A stretch of 64,000 bases of DNA from Manduca sexta (lineage: Eukaryota > Arthropoda > Insecta > Lepidoptera > Sphingidae). The position numbers and the translations under genes were made by a program. Within the stretch, counting starts at the first letter, position 1; every line of letters begins with the position of its first letter. This document shows, piece after piece, positions 44,260 through 56,969 of this stretch. Location: NCBI RefSeq assembly GCF_014839805.1, contig NC_051131.1:10466913-10530912 (forward strand). The letters run 5' to 3'. The notes under the pieces were generated by a model. That model searched no databases. It saw only the letters and a program-made list of their open reading frames with translations, and was not told the origin of the DNA.

Positions 44260-44455
44260 GGTTCAAACCGCGTATGTCTGTATATCTGAATCTGATATAC
44301 TTAAAAACTACCTAAAATTTCGATAAAATTTGGTATGGTGATGGTTTGAGACCCTGGGAAGGACATTAGCAACTTTTTATCCCTATAATATATAGCGACT
44401 TTTATCCCAGAAAACACTTACACGCCGGTGAATTCGCAATCAAAAGCTAGTATGC
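44260..44455 (+). repeat. Repeat F copy
   Basis: TTTCGATAAAATTTGGTATGG, GTTTGAGACCCTGGGAAGG, ATATATAGCGACTTTTATCCC and CACGCCGGTGAATTCGCAATC follow the F order. Confidence 0.8.
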
Positions 44456-44727
44456 TATACATTGCAGTATGTGCCAGAGACTTTAAGCGCAACTACAACC
44501 CTAAGCAGTAGCAATACCACTCCTAATACTACGACAGCTTCAAACAGTAGCAAGACGACTCAATTCGGATTACAAAGCCCTGCACGGTACTGCGTTCGTC
44601 AGATATTACATGTTGTCTATGAACGGTAATTACAATGTCCTTCACACCGGTACAATAGTTCCACGCTACTTGACGGTACAATGGAATGAATATTACTCCA
44701 CATACCACATTACGTGCGTATATACTC

Positions 44728-44938
44728 ATATTACGCCTTTATCCTCGAAGATGTCGGCAGAGGCGCAACTAAGGCATCCACTTTTCACCTGCGTGTTCCG
44801 TCCCATAGGGGGCGAGCCTATAGCCATATCGGGCACAAGTTGCAGACTTCGATGTCAAATTGTCCGATCGGGAATGCGAATCCGGAATCTCAAAGCGTTG
44901 GTTATAGCGCCCACGTAATACAACCACACCATCGCAGA
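44728..44938 (-). repeat. SINE-B copy
   Basis: TTTATCCTCGAAGATGTCGGC, AGAGGCGCAACTAAGGCATCC, CATAGGGGGCGAGCCTATAG and CATATCGGGCACAAGTTGCAG. The head is recognisable only by GCCCACGTAATACAACCACACC. Two overlapping frames here (up to 102 codons) are repeat-derived. Confidence 0.85.
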
Positions 44939-46639
44939 AGCGTTTTTATTTCAGCATTAAAAGGATATTATGGAAACCAAATTAATACTGTTCTTTCCAC
45001 ATATTAAAATCGATTCTTGATCATAAAAATACACGCATATTGTGCTAAAACTTCTATACTACCCACAATCCTGAATCTACACATTGGAACACAAGTTTTA
45101 TCATTCATTTTTATTACTCGTTACTACGAATGCTTATTATAAAAATGCTATAAGAATACTTTAAAATATAAAATGGAATTTAAATGGCTTATAAAAGTTA
45201 CTCAGTTCACGTTAGCTACGGTTAGATAATATTAAAACTCTCATGTAGCCGGTGGATTTTATGCTTTCAACAGTTTTAGAGTGTAATAAAACTTGGGTAC
45301 CTGTCGTCCAAAGGTTTTTATTTAAATAATGTCGTAATAAGTAAGCTTTCAGGAAAAAAATGTTAGGACCGAGCGATATTTTGTAACTAGAATGGGGCGA
45401 TCTAGATTGTAAGTAGGGTATAGCACCCTCTATAATACTAATTCTAATGGAGAACGTAAATAAATATTGTACGATAATTATGGATAGCATTTCTTAAAAG
45501 TTATTTTATCTTTTGAGGTATTAAATAAAAAAGGCGTTATAACTTGTTCCTTATAAAGGCAAGCACCGTTGCAGGTTGTTAATGGTTACAAGAAAAAAAA
45601 AAGAAATATACGAAATAGGTAATCTTGATTTTTTCGATACGCACAAATAGAAAGATAAAATAATTCTACACGTGGACCAGTCTACGTAATCTCATCTGGC
45701 GTAAATTACAAATGATTATATTACGTATTAAGCACAGGCTTCCACACGAAGCCGTTCCATATCCGACCTTCATAACTCAACAAAAATTATAACAAGAAAA
45801 TAAAATAAAGGCAACGAAATAAAATGTATTTTTCAAGGTAAAATGGGACATAATCTTTTCGGATATTTAACCCCGCCCCGGTAACGAGTGATGTAATTTA
45901 TTTCGTCCCAGTAAAATTTATCAACAAAAATTTGTGACGCAGTTTCGACTCATTTCACACGCTCGGGAAACTCGTATAAGAAATGTTGTATTAGTCCCAA
46001 ATTCGGCTCACACTTGAAAGGTTCCCTTGATTCCATTAGCATTTTTTTCGCATTTAATTTGTGAAGAAATTTCTTATTTTGGTTTCAGTATATATTCAGT
46101 TGAATAAATGTTGAATATTAGTAACGAAAGGAAGGAAAGGAAAGATTAGAATTCGTATTTGTAATAAAAGGAATAGTTCGTTTCTCGTTCCGATAACTGC
46201 TTTTATGATTAGTATAGTATTACTGTCTAGTTAAGTTCAGAATTGCTGCAGTTCAGTTAGTGCTCAGATCTTGTTATTACATTCGACTGTCACGGGAACT
46301 AACCACAGATGGCGAGAGTCAATCTCTGTCTGTCATAAAGGGCTTTAATGTTCCTATCTCTTTCAATAACTATTAAATAAGGATTCACATAAATACTACA
46401 AGACTTCTACGACAAAATTTGATAATAATCTTATATTATCTCAAGGCGACTTGAACCCACGACCTTTAACTGTAAAGGTCAATATAATTTATCACTGTAA
46501 GCAACATTACCTGAGCGTAATTGTGAAACAAATTTTACACACTTTGAATATAATTAAAAGGGTATTTGTACGAAATTGCCGGAAAAATATGACTTGGTAA
46601 CCTATTCATTAAAATCAAAAAGTATTTGAAAGAAACTGG
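44939..46639. other. AT-rich non-coding stretch
   Basis: No supported gene or repeat. At 46445-46470 the complement of CGACTTGAACCCACGACC looks like a B box (GGTTCAAGTCG) and might be a relic of a tRNA-derived SINE. Confidence 0.4.
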
Positions 46640-46765
46640 TGGGTGTTCAGAGCGGCGCCTCCGGCGTTTCTAACTAGGTTAACAAGGGACCGACGCGGTC
46701 CACACTAATTAGGAACAGCGAACGTTTCCGCAACTTCTTGTAACTATGCGCTCCCGGTACATAGG
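46640..46765. other. GC-rich block, unassigned
   Basis: AGAGCGGCGCCTCCGGCGTTTC and GGGACCGACGCGGTCC (an imperfect palindrome) lie in this otherwise unremarkable stretch. No frame or repeat is recognised. Confidence 0.3.
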
Positions 46766-46807
46766 GATTCGGCTGCTGTCAAAATAATGGCAATAATAAT
46801 AACGGAA

Positions 46808-47060
46808 TACATTGTTTTTGTCATCTACGTCTAGATGTATACAGGTTGTGAAGCAAGAAGTCTTGAGTACGATTCTCAGGTGAGGCAATAATTAGTATAG
46901 GCCTGTCTAACTTAATGCACATCACTGGAATCTGGATCCCCCAAAGGCAGTTGAAGTCAACAGGACGCAGGTTGTAAAAAGGAACCGAAATGATTTCTGC
47001 GAAAGATAAAACTGCGTTGCGCCGACTACGTATGGGGTTAAGACAGGTGAAGGTTTTTGT
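46808..47060 (+). repeat. Possible degraded tRNA-derived SINE
   Basis: TTGAGTACGATTCTCAGGTGAGG resembles a decayed SINE head with a B-box-like GAGTACGATTCTC at about 46865. The body shows no clear match to other copies here. The 128-codon minus frame (46821-47207) crosses it; no domain is recognised, and it is probably fortuitous. Confidence 0.3.
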
Positions 47061-48043
47061 TTTCATTAAGAGATCTCTGTTTATTGTCTTTATTTTAGAA
47101 ATAAAATCGGAATATTTTGGACCTTTCGAAGCGCAAGTAGAAACTACAAAAAAAGATCCTACAATTGCTTTGGTGTAATTACAAACAAAACTTGTTAGTA
47201 ATAGCACTTAAAACAAATTCATAAAGTAATAACTAATTTCATTGTTATAAATGTTATCATGAATTAATTCAACGATGTTCACAAAATCATAATTAAACTA
47301 TGGTGGTAAATTTCATCTAGCAAATGAGCTGAATACCGTTTCGCGTTTGCCGATATCTATCGCGAAATGGCGACAGCAGCGAATTATTCAAATTCTTGCC
47401 AACGCAAATTCCTTCCGACATTGTTTAATGATATCACCAATCTGTTGCTATGTAAAATTGACGATATTTGATCAGATCGTATTATGTAGTTGCTTGTGAT
47501 GCCTTAATTTACTTTGACGTTGCTTTGTCATACTGTAAGTTGTTAACAATTTATTCTGATGCAGAAGGTATACTCTAAGAAAGGTTATTATGATGTACCG
47601 AGTATTTGGATATTAAATTTAATATTTTCGTAATAGTTATCATGACAATACTACGGTATTATAATACTATTTTTTCTCCAAAAGCAAGTATGCAAAATAC
47701 ATAAAGCATTTCAGATATATTAAGTTTTCATACAAAATTGCAAGCAACCACTGTTTACAAAAGACGCAATGATAGTCATCAGTATCATGTATTCACAACA
47801 ATTTACATTCCGAGAGCGTATTTTTATTTAACTTTTGGACATCAAAACATTATCTTTACCGTCTGATAGGACCGTAATTCATGAACATATTTTTCCTTAT
47901 TGTATTATTTATTCTGCTGTCCAACCCTTACATTTATTTATGCCGTCGTAAAGCTCATAATTTAGTATATCTTTAGGCTTAACTGATAAAGATCATGGGC
48001 GGAGCCTACAATACAGAATAATAATAATCCTTTCACTATAATC
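47061..48043. other. AT-rich non-coding stretch
   Basis: No feature is recognised. Confidence 0.4.
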
Positions 48044-48320
48044 TTAAGGCGATACCTCAAGGTCCATTTTCATACATTTTGTTTCGGCTTTAATCTGGGT
48101 AACTAAACAAGTATTGGCAAGTAAAGAATTTAAATTCACGTCTAGTTAGTGATTAGTTCTCGCAGTTGAAAGAAAAACGTAAAAATAATTAATAATCATG
48201 GATATTTCGGCCTTTAAAATTTCGTCATATTAAATACATATACTTGCCAATACTTGTTTAGTTACCCAGATTAAAGCCGAAACAAAATGTATGAAAATGG
48301 ACCTTGAGGTATCGCCTTAA
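48044..48320. mobile_element. Foldback TTAA MITE, copy 2 with a shortened right arm
   Basis: The left arm (48044 to about 48232) matches the left arm of the 33901 copy almost exactly, including the centre CGTCATATT. The right arm resumes after an internal loss of roughly 90 bp and runs from about 48243 (ACTTGCCAATACTTG) to 48320. The ends are TTAAGGCGATACCTCAAGG and its exact complement, inside TTAA. Compared with copy 1 both ends carry the same three changes (positions 7, 9 and 12). The element is 277 bp. Confidence 0.92.
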
Positions 48321-51300
48321 GTAAATTTACCGCGACTAAACAAAAGCTGATCGAACAAACCCTCTAGGCTGTCGCTTCCAAATTTTCTTTCGAAAACAAT
48401 TTCGTGTAGTTTATTGTTTTTAGCCTTTTAATTACAATCAAATATCTGATGCAACAAACATTGTTAATTTTCTGACGCAGCGAATAAAACGTATTAAATA
48501 TATGTGCACACTTTATCAGTAAGTCCAGACATTTGCCGAAAAATGGAGTTTCGCATAAACTGTAAGAACTCATTAATTCGCGTCTCTCGCTTTTAATTGG
48601 ATGTCCTTTAAGAGTTTGCTCTCATCGCCCAAGCCGTCCCACTTCTTAAATTACGAAACGTTTTGTGGGAGTAAACAAATAAATCACAGTCCAGCAGCTG
48701 AAAATCATAGCTTCCAACTTCCCCTAGTTACGAGGTTAGAGATGATTCTTTACTTGTTTGTTACGGACAACGTAACTTATAACAGCTAGAGTTTCTTAAT
48801 GGTAGTATAATTATGGACTGTGTCAGTTCGCCGAAAACAATTTGCTAATAACTTCCATTTTCATTTGGTAGTTAACGAGCAGGCAGTAGTAAATTAAGAA
48901 GTATATTGTATATACGGGGCTCAAGGATAGCAATCATTTAGACCTAAAAAATTTCACGTCGTAAAACTTGAGACGAGTTTTTCGCTAAAAATTCCAACTT
49001 TAACGATTTCATTCCGCAAACTAGGTTACTAAGTAAGACCCATTTCTTTTGAAGTGTGGCCTTTTTGTCTCCCATCCCTTATCGACAACGGTCCGCATTA
49101 TCTTTAGAGTCACAAATAAAATGACATTGTATAAACGTCAGGCGCCAGGTGGACGCCATTGAAGAAAAACGCTAGAACTTCACTCACAGCGATTAATTTA
49201 TCTTGCCTTTTGTTCCGCAATCGAGAACATAGGAAAGTGTCTTTGTACTCTGTAATCTCGACCCAGTTATTCCTACCCACTTCTTGTTGCGCCGGGAATA
49301 AGCTAATTCCCATTATGGTAATTAATTTCTCTGCCCTCCTTTTTGTAAGAGAGTTAATCGATGTACCTATGTAATAAGAGTATGGGTACATTTTTACTAT
49401 ACTTTTATGTATGAACTTATGTATGACCTTAATTAGGATGTTTTAAAAAAAATAGTTCGAATCAGAGTACTGTTGTCTTGATTACATTTTATATTGCACT
49501 CAACATATTATAATGAAGGAAAGTTCCTTACGAATCGACTAATGAAGAGTAATAAAAATCACATCTTACCATTTTATAAAACATAGTAGAAAACTTTTCA
49601 CTCAACAGCAAAAAATACGAGTAATCTTAATTAAAAATTAAATACGTAAGGACTTTATATATTCATTAAAACCGTGCCTGTATCATCAAAGAATGAAAAT
49701 AAACAGAATAAAACATTACTCTGTATGTTATCTGGCGTCCGCGACACGCTTGCCTTTGCCCTCAGTAAACCTGGGCTGTGGTAACTCGTATTCTTCATTT
49801 TATATCTACTGATGCTGTATTGTAATAAATCGTGTTATGATTTAAGTCTAAAATTATAATACAGGTATTGAGTTTTATTGTAAGTATTTATTTTGTCATA
49901 AAACTACAGTCTACAGAACACATTGTCAGCTATAAAATTAAACATGCTTTGCACAACCAAACCGCAACCTCGTCAAACTTACTTGATATGGATTGATTCC
50001 TTTTTCAAAAGTATGTTTAATTGTAAAATAGCATCGTAAAATACATATTTTTATAATTTATTTTCTAAGGTAATTTAAATTTATCTAAATTTCAGCCTCA
50101 ACGGTGCCATTATGTTATATCTTCATTACACATATCGGACGTGGTAGGAATATAAAATTAAACGGACAAATGTAAGTAGATAACCTACTTTCGCGTCCAG
50201 TAGATGTGAGACGTAACGAGGTTATCGCCCTGGAGGAAAATCACGTAATTATAACACAGTTTGCTATTAATGGAGCACATTAAGTGATAAATATCGGATT
50301 ATCTTGGGACAGTCGGTCGGCAAGAGAAGTTACGCTAATATCGACCAATAGTGTTAGTATCAAGTGCTTCGTTTCACATATTTTTCGCAATAAGTTTTAA
50401 ATGACGTCACAGAATCCATTTGCGAAAACATCGCACGAAAATAAAACCCGAATACGGAAGGAATTACTTTCAACATCTTCACGTAAATAATTGGAAAAAT
50501 AATACCTTTGAAACAATGAACAAACTCAAAGTGCGTAATGAAAGCTTTCTCTTTTTTGGATTTCAGAAAGTGGATCTACTTGGTAAGCGGTGCGGTAATT
50601 TTTCTCAAACAAAAGATATTTTTATAAGGTCAATTAAACTTTGAAAATGGCGGCTGTGGATAGGCGGAGATTTTAATTATCAACGCCTTTGTTCTTATAC
50701 TTATTAATTTTTACTAACCGCCGTTACGGCCGACCAGCGGCGATTTAATATAAAATACAAATTTGGCAAACCCACAAAAACCGCAGCCTGAACATTATGC
50801 GAAGTGAAGATATATTACTTTGGACGCTTTCGTGTTAAGTCAATTTTCTTCAAAAACCTTTTTTATCCCAATAATATCGTTATCAGGCAGGAAAAGATTT
50901 TATCCTAGAAGTTTCTCTGCAAGGTGGAATGTCAGGAAATTCAATAAAGTGGTAATAAGTGAATTTCTTGGCTCGAATCATATTTTCGTCAATTCCCGCA
51001 TTGAAGCCTTTTATTACAATCTCCGACCTTTCAGTTTGGAAGTTGAAATTTTCGACATATATACTGATTTATTTTATATTTCGACGCCTAACATGCTATT
51101 TCATTCATTTTTCATGATTCGGAATATAGGTGTGCTCTGTTTTCTGGGTTCAGATATATCAGATTATCAGATTATCATATAGATTTACATTTTCATACTG
51201 GAAATTACTTATTCTAATAAAAATATAAGTAAGTTTTTTGTCAGTCCTATTTTATTTGCTTCTCTTTAGCCCTTAAGTGTTTGTCTTTACTAATAACAAA

Positions 51301-51330
51301 TTCATTAAAATAAGTAGTTAATTTAGTTTG
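48321..51330. other. Long AT-rich stretch without recognised repeats
   Basis: 3 kb with no supported gene. Several short frames (for example 49110-49391, 50820-51182) show no recognised domain; the 120-codon frame at 50820 begins with TTG and has phenylalanine- and isoleucine-rich random composition. A single TGACGTCA octamer lies at 50402-50409. Confidence 0.4.
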
Positions 51331-51550
51331 CTGGTGGTAGGATATATTTTATATCAGCCCAGATGGCGACCACATACCGTTAAAACCAACCATAGTAGCC
51401 CACGTAAGTCGCGTTCCGGGTCCATTCTGTGTATATCCGGCTTCAACAGGCCGGCATAATTATGTCATGTCGAGGAATAAACATCTCTCGTCAATCGAAA
51501 TTTTATTGGACCTCACTCCACTTAGCATCAGGTCCAGTGAGGTCACTTAC
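51331..51550 (-). repeat. Repeat D copy
   Basis: CTGGTGGTAGGATATATTTTA, CGTTAAAACCAACCATAGTAG, CTTCAACAGGCCGGCATAATT and CCACTTAGCATCAGGTCCAG follow D in reverse. This copy includes the tail end. Confidence 0.82.
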
Positions 51551-52458
51551 AAAAACATAACAAAAATAAGGAAAAATAGTAAAATACAGGCAATAAATAT
51601 GTTGGCATGTTTTGTGTGAGACGACACATATAACGAAGATATTCCCGAACTCAAATTTCATACATAATATTGTATATTTATTCCTTAACATCTCATAATA
51701 CTAAAACACAAACTCACACTAAAAACATTCCCACAAGACTAAATTAAATGCAAGATAGTGCGAAGTAAAAAGACAACCAACTCGAGGTTCCGAGTTGCAT
51801 CCGCAGTTGGTAGACGATACATTCAGTTTAAACTGACAATTTTATCTCAGTAAAAAGTCTTCACAGAACTGCTAGTTATAAAATCGTATTTTTATTTTCA
51901 ACATATTACTTTTAACTAAAATATAAAACCAAAATTTTAATTCGATGTTAACCCGTGTCCGAGATAATTTTGATTGGCAGATCCCAACTATGGTTACCGG
52001 ACGACAGATGTTTGCCGCATTTTGTAGGCATTTTCGGTTTGAACAAATATGCGGCAGGCTTTGGCCTGGACAGGCATTTTTTAAAAATTATATCCTGCGA
52101 AACTATCATTCTATATAAAAAAATATATTTCATTAATACTTATCATCATTCTTGTCTTTTAATTTTTACTTATAACCCATAGCTTTGTACTATAGGCAAG
52201 AATTTTAGTGAGTAGACAACGTACACAGGCATTCCGCTATTTGTAAGTGGTAATCCTTATCCTAACCTACTTTAGGTTAGGAACTTAAGATGAAGCCTGT
52301 AATTAGGCATTGACTTATATTAACACCAAGACACCGAAAACAGGATAGCAGTTTACTACGTACTAAAGGTTTGAATATAAAATAAATAAGCACTCAATAA
52401 AATGTGACGGAAGATCTATGGACGGAAGACCTACATATAAATAGTAGATCAATATATA
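51551..52458. other. AT-rich non-coding stretch
   Basis: No gene. A short palindrome CCTAACCTACTTTAGGTTAGG lies at 52261-52281. Confidence 0.4.
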
Positions 52459-52768
52459 AGTGGCTATAGCCTAGTTGGGAGTGGAACGGACTAGCGAAAT
52501 GAATGTTCGCAGGTTCAAACCGAAGGGCACGCACCTGTCTTTTGTATAGTTATGTGTGTCTTCTTCGTGAATTATCGCTTGCTTTAACGGTGATGAAAAC
52601 ATCGTGAGAAAACCTGCATAGCTTAGAAGTTCTCTATAGGAATTTTGAGGGTATGTGAAGTCTTCCAGTCCGCACTTGGCCAGCGTGGTGGACTAAGGCC
52701 TAATCCCTCTCAGTAGTGGAGGAGGTCCGTGTTCAGTAGTGGGAGAATATATAACACAGGGCTGATAA
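52459..52768 (+). repeat. SINE-A copy, full length
   Basis: The best head of this family in the window: A box TAGCCTAGTTGG at 52467-52478 and B box GGTTCAAACC at 52512-52521, the arrangement of an internal RNA polymerase III promoter. The body follows (TTTAACGGTGATGAAAACATC, GGCCAGCGTGGTGGACTAAGG) and the end ACACAGGGCTGATAATATTAT. No sharp target duplication is visible. Confidence 0.92.
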
Positions 52769-54414
52769 TATTATATTGTAAACAAAATGCTTGTTAGCCT
52801 CAAGGTAGATTACATTTTACATACATGTATGTTACATAAGTGACCTTTATTTCCAATTTCGTATATAAACACGTTATTGTTCCAATTAACATGGAATTAT
52901 TTTTCAGTGTAAGAGTAGGTGCTAATGAGCACGAATTAATTGTTTTTGTAGTAGACGAAGGATGCGGGCAAATGGATCATTTGTTTTGGGTTAGCAAAAC
53001 ATCATGTCATTTATAAAACATATGTACATAAGAAACTGAGATAATTATTTAATTTTATGTAAATTTAGGCCCTAATTAGTTTAGGGAATATCATATATCT
53101 GTTGCGCAAGTGAAATAAATGTAACAAAACAAAAGTAGGTACATAAATCCGCGTATAGGAAAATCAATTCCCATTGAAGTCATAGTTGAAAGTCGCGTTT
53201 ATTTTAGATAAAAGGAAAAGACTCCTCAACCCCACCGCATACCAACCATCTGCTCTGTCAAATTAACTTAAAAAAATAAGTTGAAGAAAAACAGTCGGCC
53301 CAACAGCACAACGGGCCTCACAGTGTTATACGAAGTAAATCTTTGGCACAATGCCAAACATACGGCCTTATTCTTGCAATGACTTAGCGGAACAGGAAAC
53401 GGTTTCACATGCATGTAGCATTGTTGCTGAAGTTAAAGTTTTAATTAAGTAAAAAGGAGGTCTTCAAGTACCATTGTTTTGAATAAAATAATCAACTTAG
53501 CAACAGTGTAGAATGTACGTTTCGCAGCGAAATGTCTTTCCTGTTGGTGTTGAGTACACATGTGTTAACATAATAGCTCTTGGAAGCCTTTAAAATTAGT
53601 AATGTATATAAATTAAGGATTACAGAGGCATTTTGGACGAAGTGTGGTGTGTAAAATGAAACTGGCTCTAAAGTTTTCGCACAAATATTTGTAACTGGGA
53701 GGGATTATTACATATATTTGAAAAAATAAAAAGCTACCACGATTCTTAAATAAATAATCGCTATAGTAACTCGCTCCGATTAATCGAGTTCTGGGCTGAG
53801 TTGTACATCCAGTAAGACAAGCTTAAAAGACTCGAAGCGAACACACTCATCAGTGTGATTATCCATCGTCCACATTATGTACTACTAATCAACGAGTTCA
53901 ATGCAGTCATTCTCCCGTGTCAGATAGAAAAATACGGCAAGATAAAAACTAGAGTTTAGGTATATTTGGCAGAATCAAACACAAGTCTTCTCCAGTGCAT
54001 GATTAAATATAAACACTCAGATTCAATATAAGGACGGTCACAGGTAAATGTTGGTTTAGGGCTTTGTTATTAATTAATATAATAGTAGAATATCTTTTGT
54101 GTAATGACTCCATTTAGAGATTTAAATTGACTCGCACGAAATGTACGTTACGCGGAATTAATTAACGTGTGGTTCGAAATACAATTGTAAATGTTAAAGC
54201 TTCTGTTGAAACGTTTCAAATAACGAAAATTGTTGCTTTAATTTAAAGTATACGTTACGTGATGTTTTAAGAAACATTGGGATCGTTAATTGTTTTATTT
54301 GTACAATTAAAAGTGTAGTTAGCAGTGTGTTCAAAATTCAAACATTAACCTTGATTGAATTTACTACGTGTGTCAGATAATTTTTTACAAAGTTTTATTT
54401 TAAATCAAATTTTT
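52769..54414. other. AT-rich non-coding stretch
   Basis: No feature is recognised. Confidence 0.4.
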
Positions 54415-54615
54415 ACTAATGTTGTAAATGTGAAAGTTGGGATGTTTGTTACACAATCACGGCGGAATGGCTAAACGGATCTGACATTTGGCATAGATAC
54501 AAATTATAGTCTGAAATAGCATATAGGCTACTTTTTATTCCGGGTAAAAATATAGCGGAACTTTTATCCCGGAAAAACTTTATAGATAGCAGGCGGCGAG
54601 TAAAATATAGTTATA
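54415..54615 (+). repeat. Repeat F copy
   Basis: TAAATGTGAAAGTTGGGATG, TGTTACACAATCACGGCGG, ATAGGCTACTTTTTATTCCGG and CGGAACTTTTATCCCGGAAA. The GCGAAG end is eroded (GCAGGCGGCGAG). Confidence 0.78.
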
Positions 54616-55774
54616 GATAAGTGTTTTATCCGAATTACTTTTTGTAACATTGAATGTCTTTAATGCTTCCTTTCCTAGACTACAAACTTTACAGCAAAAA
54701 GTTTTACTTTAAACGTAGTTGCACATTCAGCGCTCAACTAAATGACCACGTAGTGTTCCTTTATATTGTATAACGACTTCATATAGGTTCCGGATTCTGG
54801 CTGGATGCCAATAACCCTCGCGATCACACTGATAGCCCTTTTGTATCGGTAGCTTTATTGAAACCTTGAAACAGCTGACTACATATGGCACATTATTCTG
54901 ATAAACAAAATTCATTCACAAGTATGAATTTTGTTTCCCAACACGTCTTTCTGATCCAGCGGTCTTATCTACGTGGAAGTAGTTTTATACTAACAAATTG
55001 GTCTTAACTAACACAAAGATAAATAATACTTCGTCAAAACAACTTCTATAAAAGATGACCTTTAGATATTGACAATATTTTATCAATGATAAATGTAAAA
55101 TTATTATAAATGAACGCTATAACACAAAAGTCCGAAGGCTTGTAGACCCATTTTATCTTCATTAGACAAGGAACTGGCATCGACTTTTATAATAAATTAT
55201 TCACTTTAAACCTAGAAATGTTATCTGTATACAACTTTTTTTTTTTTGCTTTATTATAATATGGTATTTGATGATTTAAAATATTATGAATTCTGGCAGT
55301 CTCTAACCTTTTCAAGTCGGTTTAGAAACTATTCTTGCAGTACATTTCATATCAATCAAGGAATCTGGTAAGTTATTAAAAAAAACTCTGGTTACAGCGG
55401 TTTCCATATGCGCTATTTTTATGAATTTTTGTCATTACATAATTTTTTTTAGATTTAAAAGATAATATATAATCGTAAAGTAGGTTTTATACGTTTTATG
55501 TTGAGAAACAACCAGCGAGATCTAAATCTCTGTTTTCTAGTCAGAACACAATTACAATTTAAAATAAATATTTCTTATCTAGCAAAACTATGTACAATGT
55601 TAAAGCTTTTAAATGGAAGTAAGGAGGCTTTTCCCATCACAGCCTCGCTGGTTGAGCGCGGATTAGTGATTAAACTTGTAAGTTTGTAAAATGCGCTGTT
55701 TTCATTCTACGCTTTAGTTAGATTTGATTTAAATGTACATGTTAAAAATAATAATAATATGTAAAATGACTAGT
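54616..55774. other. AT-rich non-coding stretch
   Basis: No supported gene. CAGCCTCGCTGGTTGAGCGC near 55641 is GC-rich and slightly tRNA-head-like, but has no B box. Confidence 0.4.
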
Positions 55775-55960
55775 GAGTATGCTCGTGACTCCGCCCGCGT
55801 AAAGATTTATTCCGGGATAAAATTCCCGCTTTATATATTTCCAAGATAAAATGGAGCCTATATTTTAAGTTAGAACTCTTTTAATACATCGGAGAAAACT
55901 GTATTCAATTCTTTGCATTAGCTTATTCGTAAAGTGTGTACAAACATACAGTCAGACAGT
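55775..55960 (-). repeat. Repeat F copy, degraded
   Basis: TATGCTCGTGACTCCGCCCG, TTCCGGGATAAAATTCCCGC and the late ACAAACATACAGTCAGACAG follow F in reverse. Confidence 0.72.
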
Positions 55961-56203
55961 TTAAAAACTGTTGTTTTGGCTTCTGTTGGCTCCCCGTAAT
56001 AGATTTTCTTCAATACCTATAATGGACAAACATCGTCCTATTACAATTTATATTATATATTATATGTAAAGATAAATCTTTAAATGCTTTGACTTATAAA
56101 TGTAATTTAATTTAGTTAGTAGGGGTTACTATTGTATTTTCTAGTAGCAGATAATGGCAGGCAGTTGTGGCGGGTAAAAACCAACGCAAATCTTTTCTAC
56201 AGC
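55961..56203. other. Non-coding stretch
   Basis: No feature is recognised. Confidence 0.35.
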
Positions 56204-56216
56204 GTGTTTGAAAATA

Positions 56217-56481
56217 CATACATAACATCACGCATTTATCCCCGAAGGGGTATGCAGAGGCGCAACTAAGGCACCCACTTTTCGCCAAGTATGTTCCGTC
56301 CCATGATGTGATAGGGGGCGAGCCTATCGCCATATTATCGGGCACAAATTCCAGACTCCGGGCTGATACTGAGCAGAAAAACCAAAATATCACTTTGCCC
56401 GACCCGGGATTCGAACCCAGGACCTCAGAGCGCTATTGTACCGGACATGCAATACAACTACGCCACCGAGGCAGTCAGGCA
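56217..56481 (-). repeat. SINE-B, best-preserved copy, with 13 bp target duplication
   Basis: Read on the minus strand it has the A-box region (GGTGGCGTAGTTG, complement of 56455-56467), a perfect B box (GGTTCGAATCC, complement of 56407-56417), the body, and the CACGCATTTATCCCCGAAGG end in reverse. GTGTTTGAAAATA stands exactly at 56204-56216 and 56482-56494. Few changes against the inferred family pattern make it the youngest SINE-B here. The short frames on both strands (56112-56514) are repeat-derived. Confidence 0.95.
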
Positions 56482-56494
56482 GTGTTTGAAAATA

Positions 56495-56969
56495 TTCTGC
56501 AGATTCAATATTAGAGTGGAATATACTGACTGTAGATTAATAAGAGTAGATGGAACAAGCGACCTTATAGTCTCTATAAAATATCTTAGTAACAACCACC
56601 TTTAAAAATGTTGCTCAAATTTAACATCCAAGTAACCTTCTTTAACTTCTACACGTCTAAATTCGAAGAAACAAGATATTAAACTTTAATACCGTTATAA
56701 TACCAATTCTTGTTATTTTAAGTTATATATAAATTAATAATCTCCAAGACATTCTTGGAAATTTACGAAGTTATTAAATGAATTTTGAAAACGAAAACAA
56801 TAGTACACGTAACATACCGACGGTGTGATCTTGGTAACAATAGTTTAGGTCTTACTTTGAACGATAATATAATTGTTTAAACTAATGATTATCATCGGTT
56901 AAAACATTATATGAATTATATGATCTTCAAATAAACGCACTTATCTGTTTCTCTTCATATACTATTCTA
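56495..56969. other. AT-rich non-coding stretch
   Basis: No feature is recognised. Confidence 0.4.

Noticed and set aside
44714..45007. 97- and 102-codon overlapping frames
   Set aside because: They translate a SINE-B copy (44728-44938) and its flank.
46821..47207. 128-codon minus-strand open frame
   Set aside because: The longest frame in the window, but it crosses a degraded SINE-like segment, has no recognisable domain and no supporting splice or promoter context.
50820..51182. 120-codon plus-strand open frame
   Set aside because: Starts with a non-ATG codon, composition is Phe/Ile/Ser-rich as expected from AT-rich random DNA, and no domain or homologous pattern is recognised.
52459..52540. 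Possible tRNA gene (A and B boxes)
   Set aside because: It is the head of SINE-A, repeated elsewhere in the window with the same downstream body.
55630..55670. tRNA-head-like CAGCCTCGCTGGTTGAGCG
   Set aside because: No B box follows at the expected distance.
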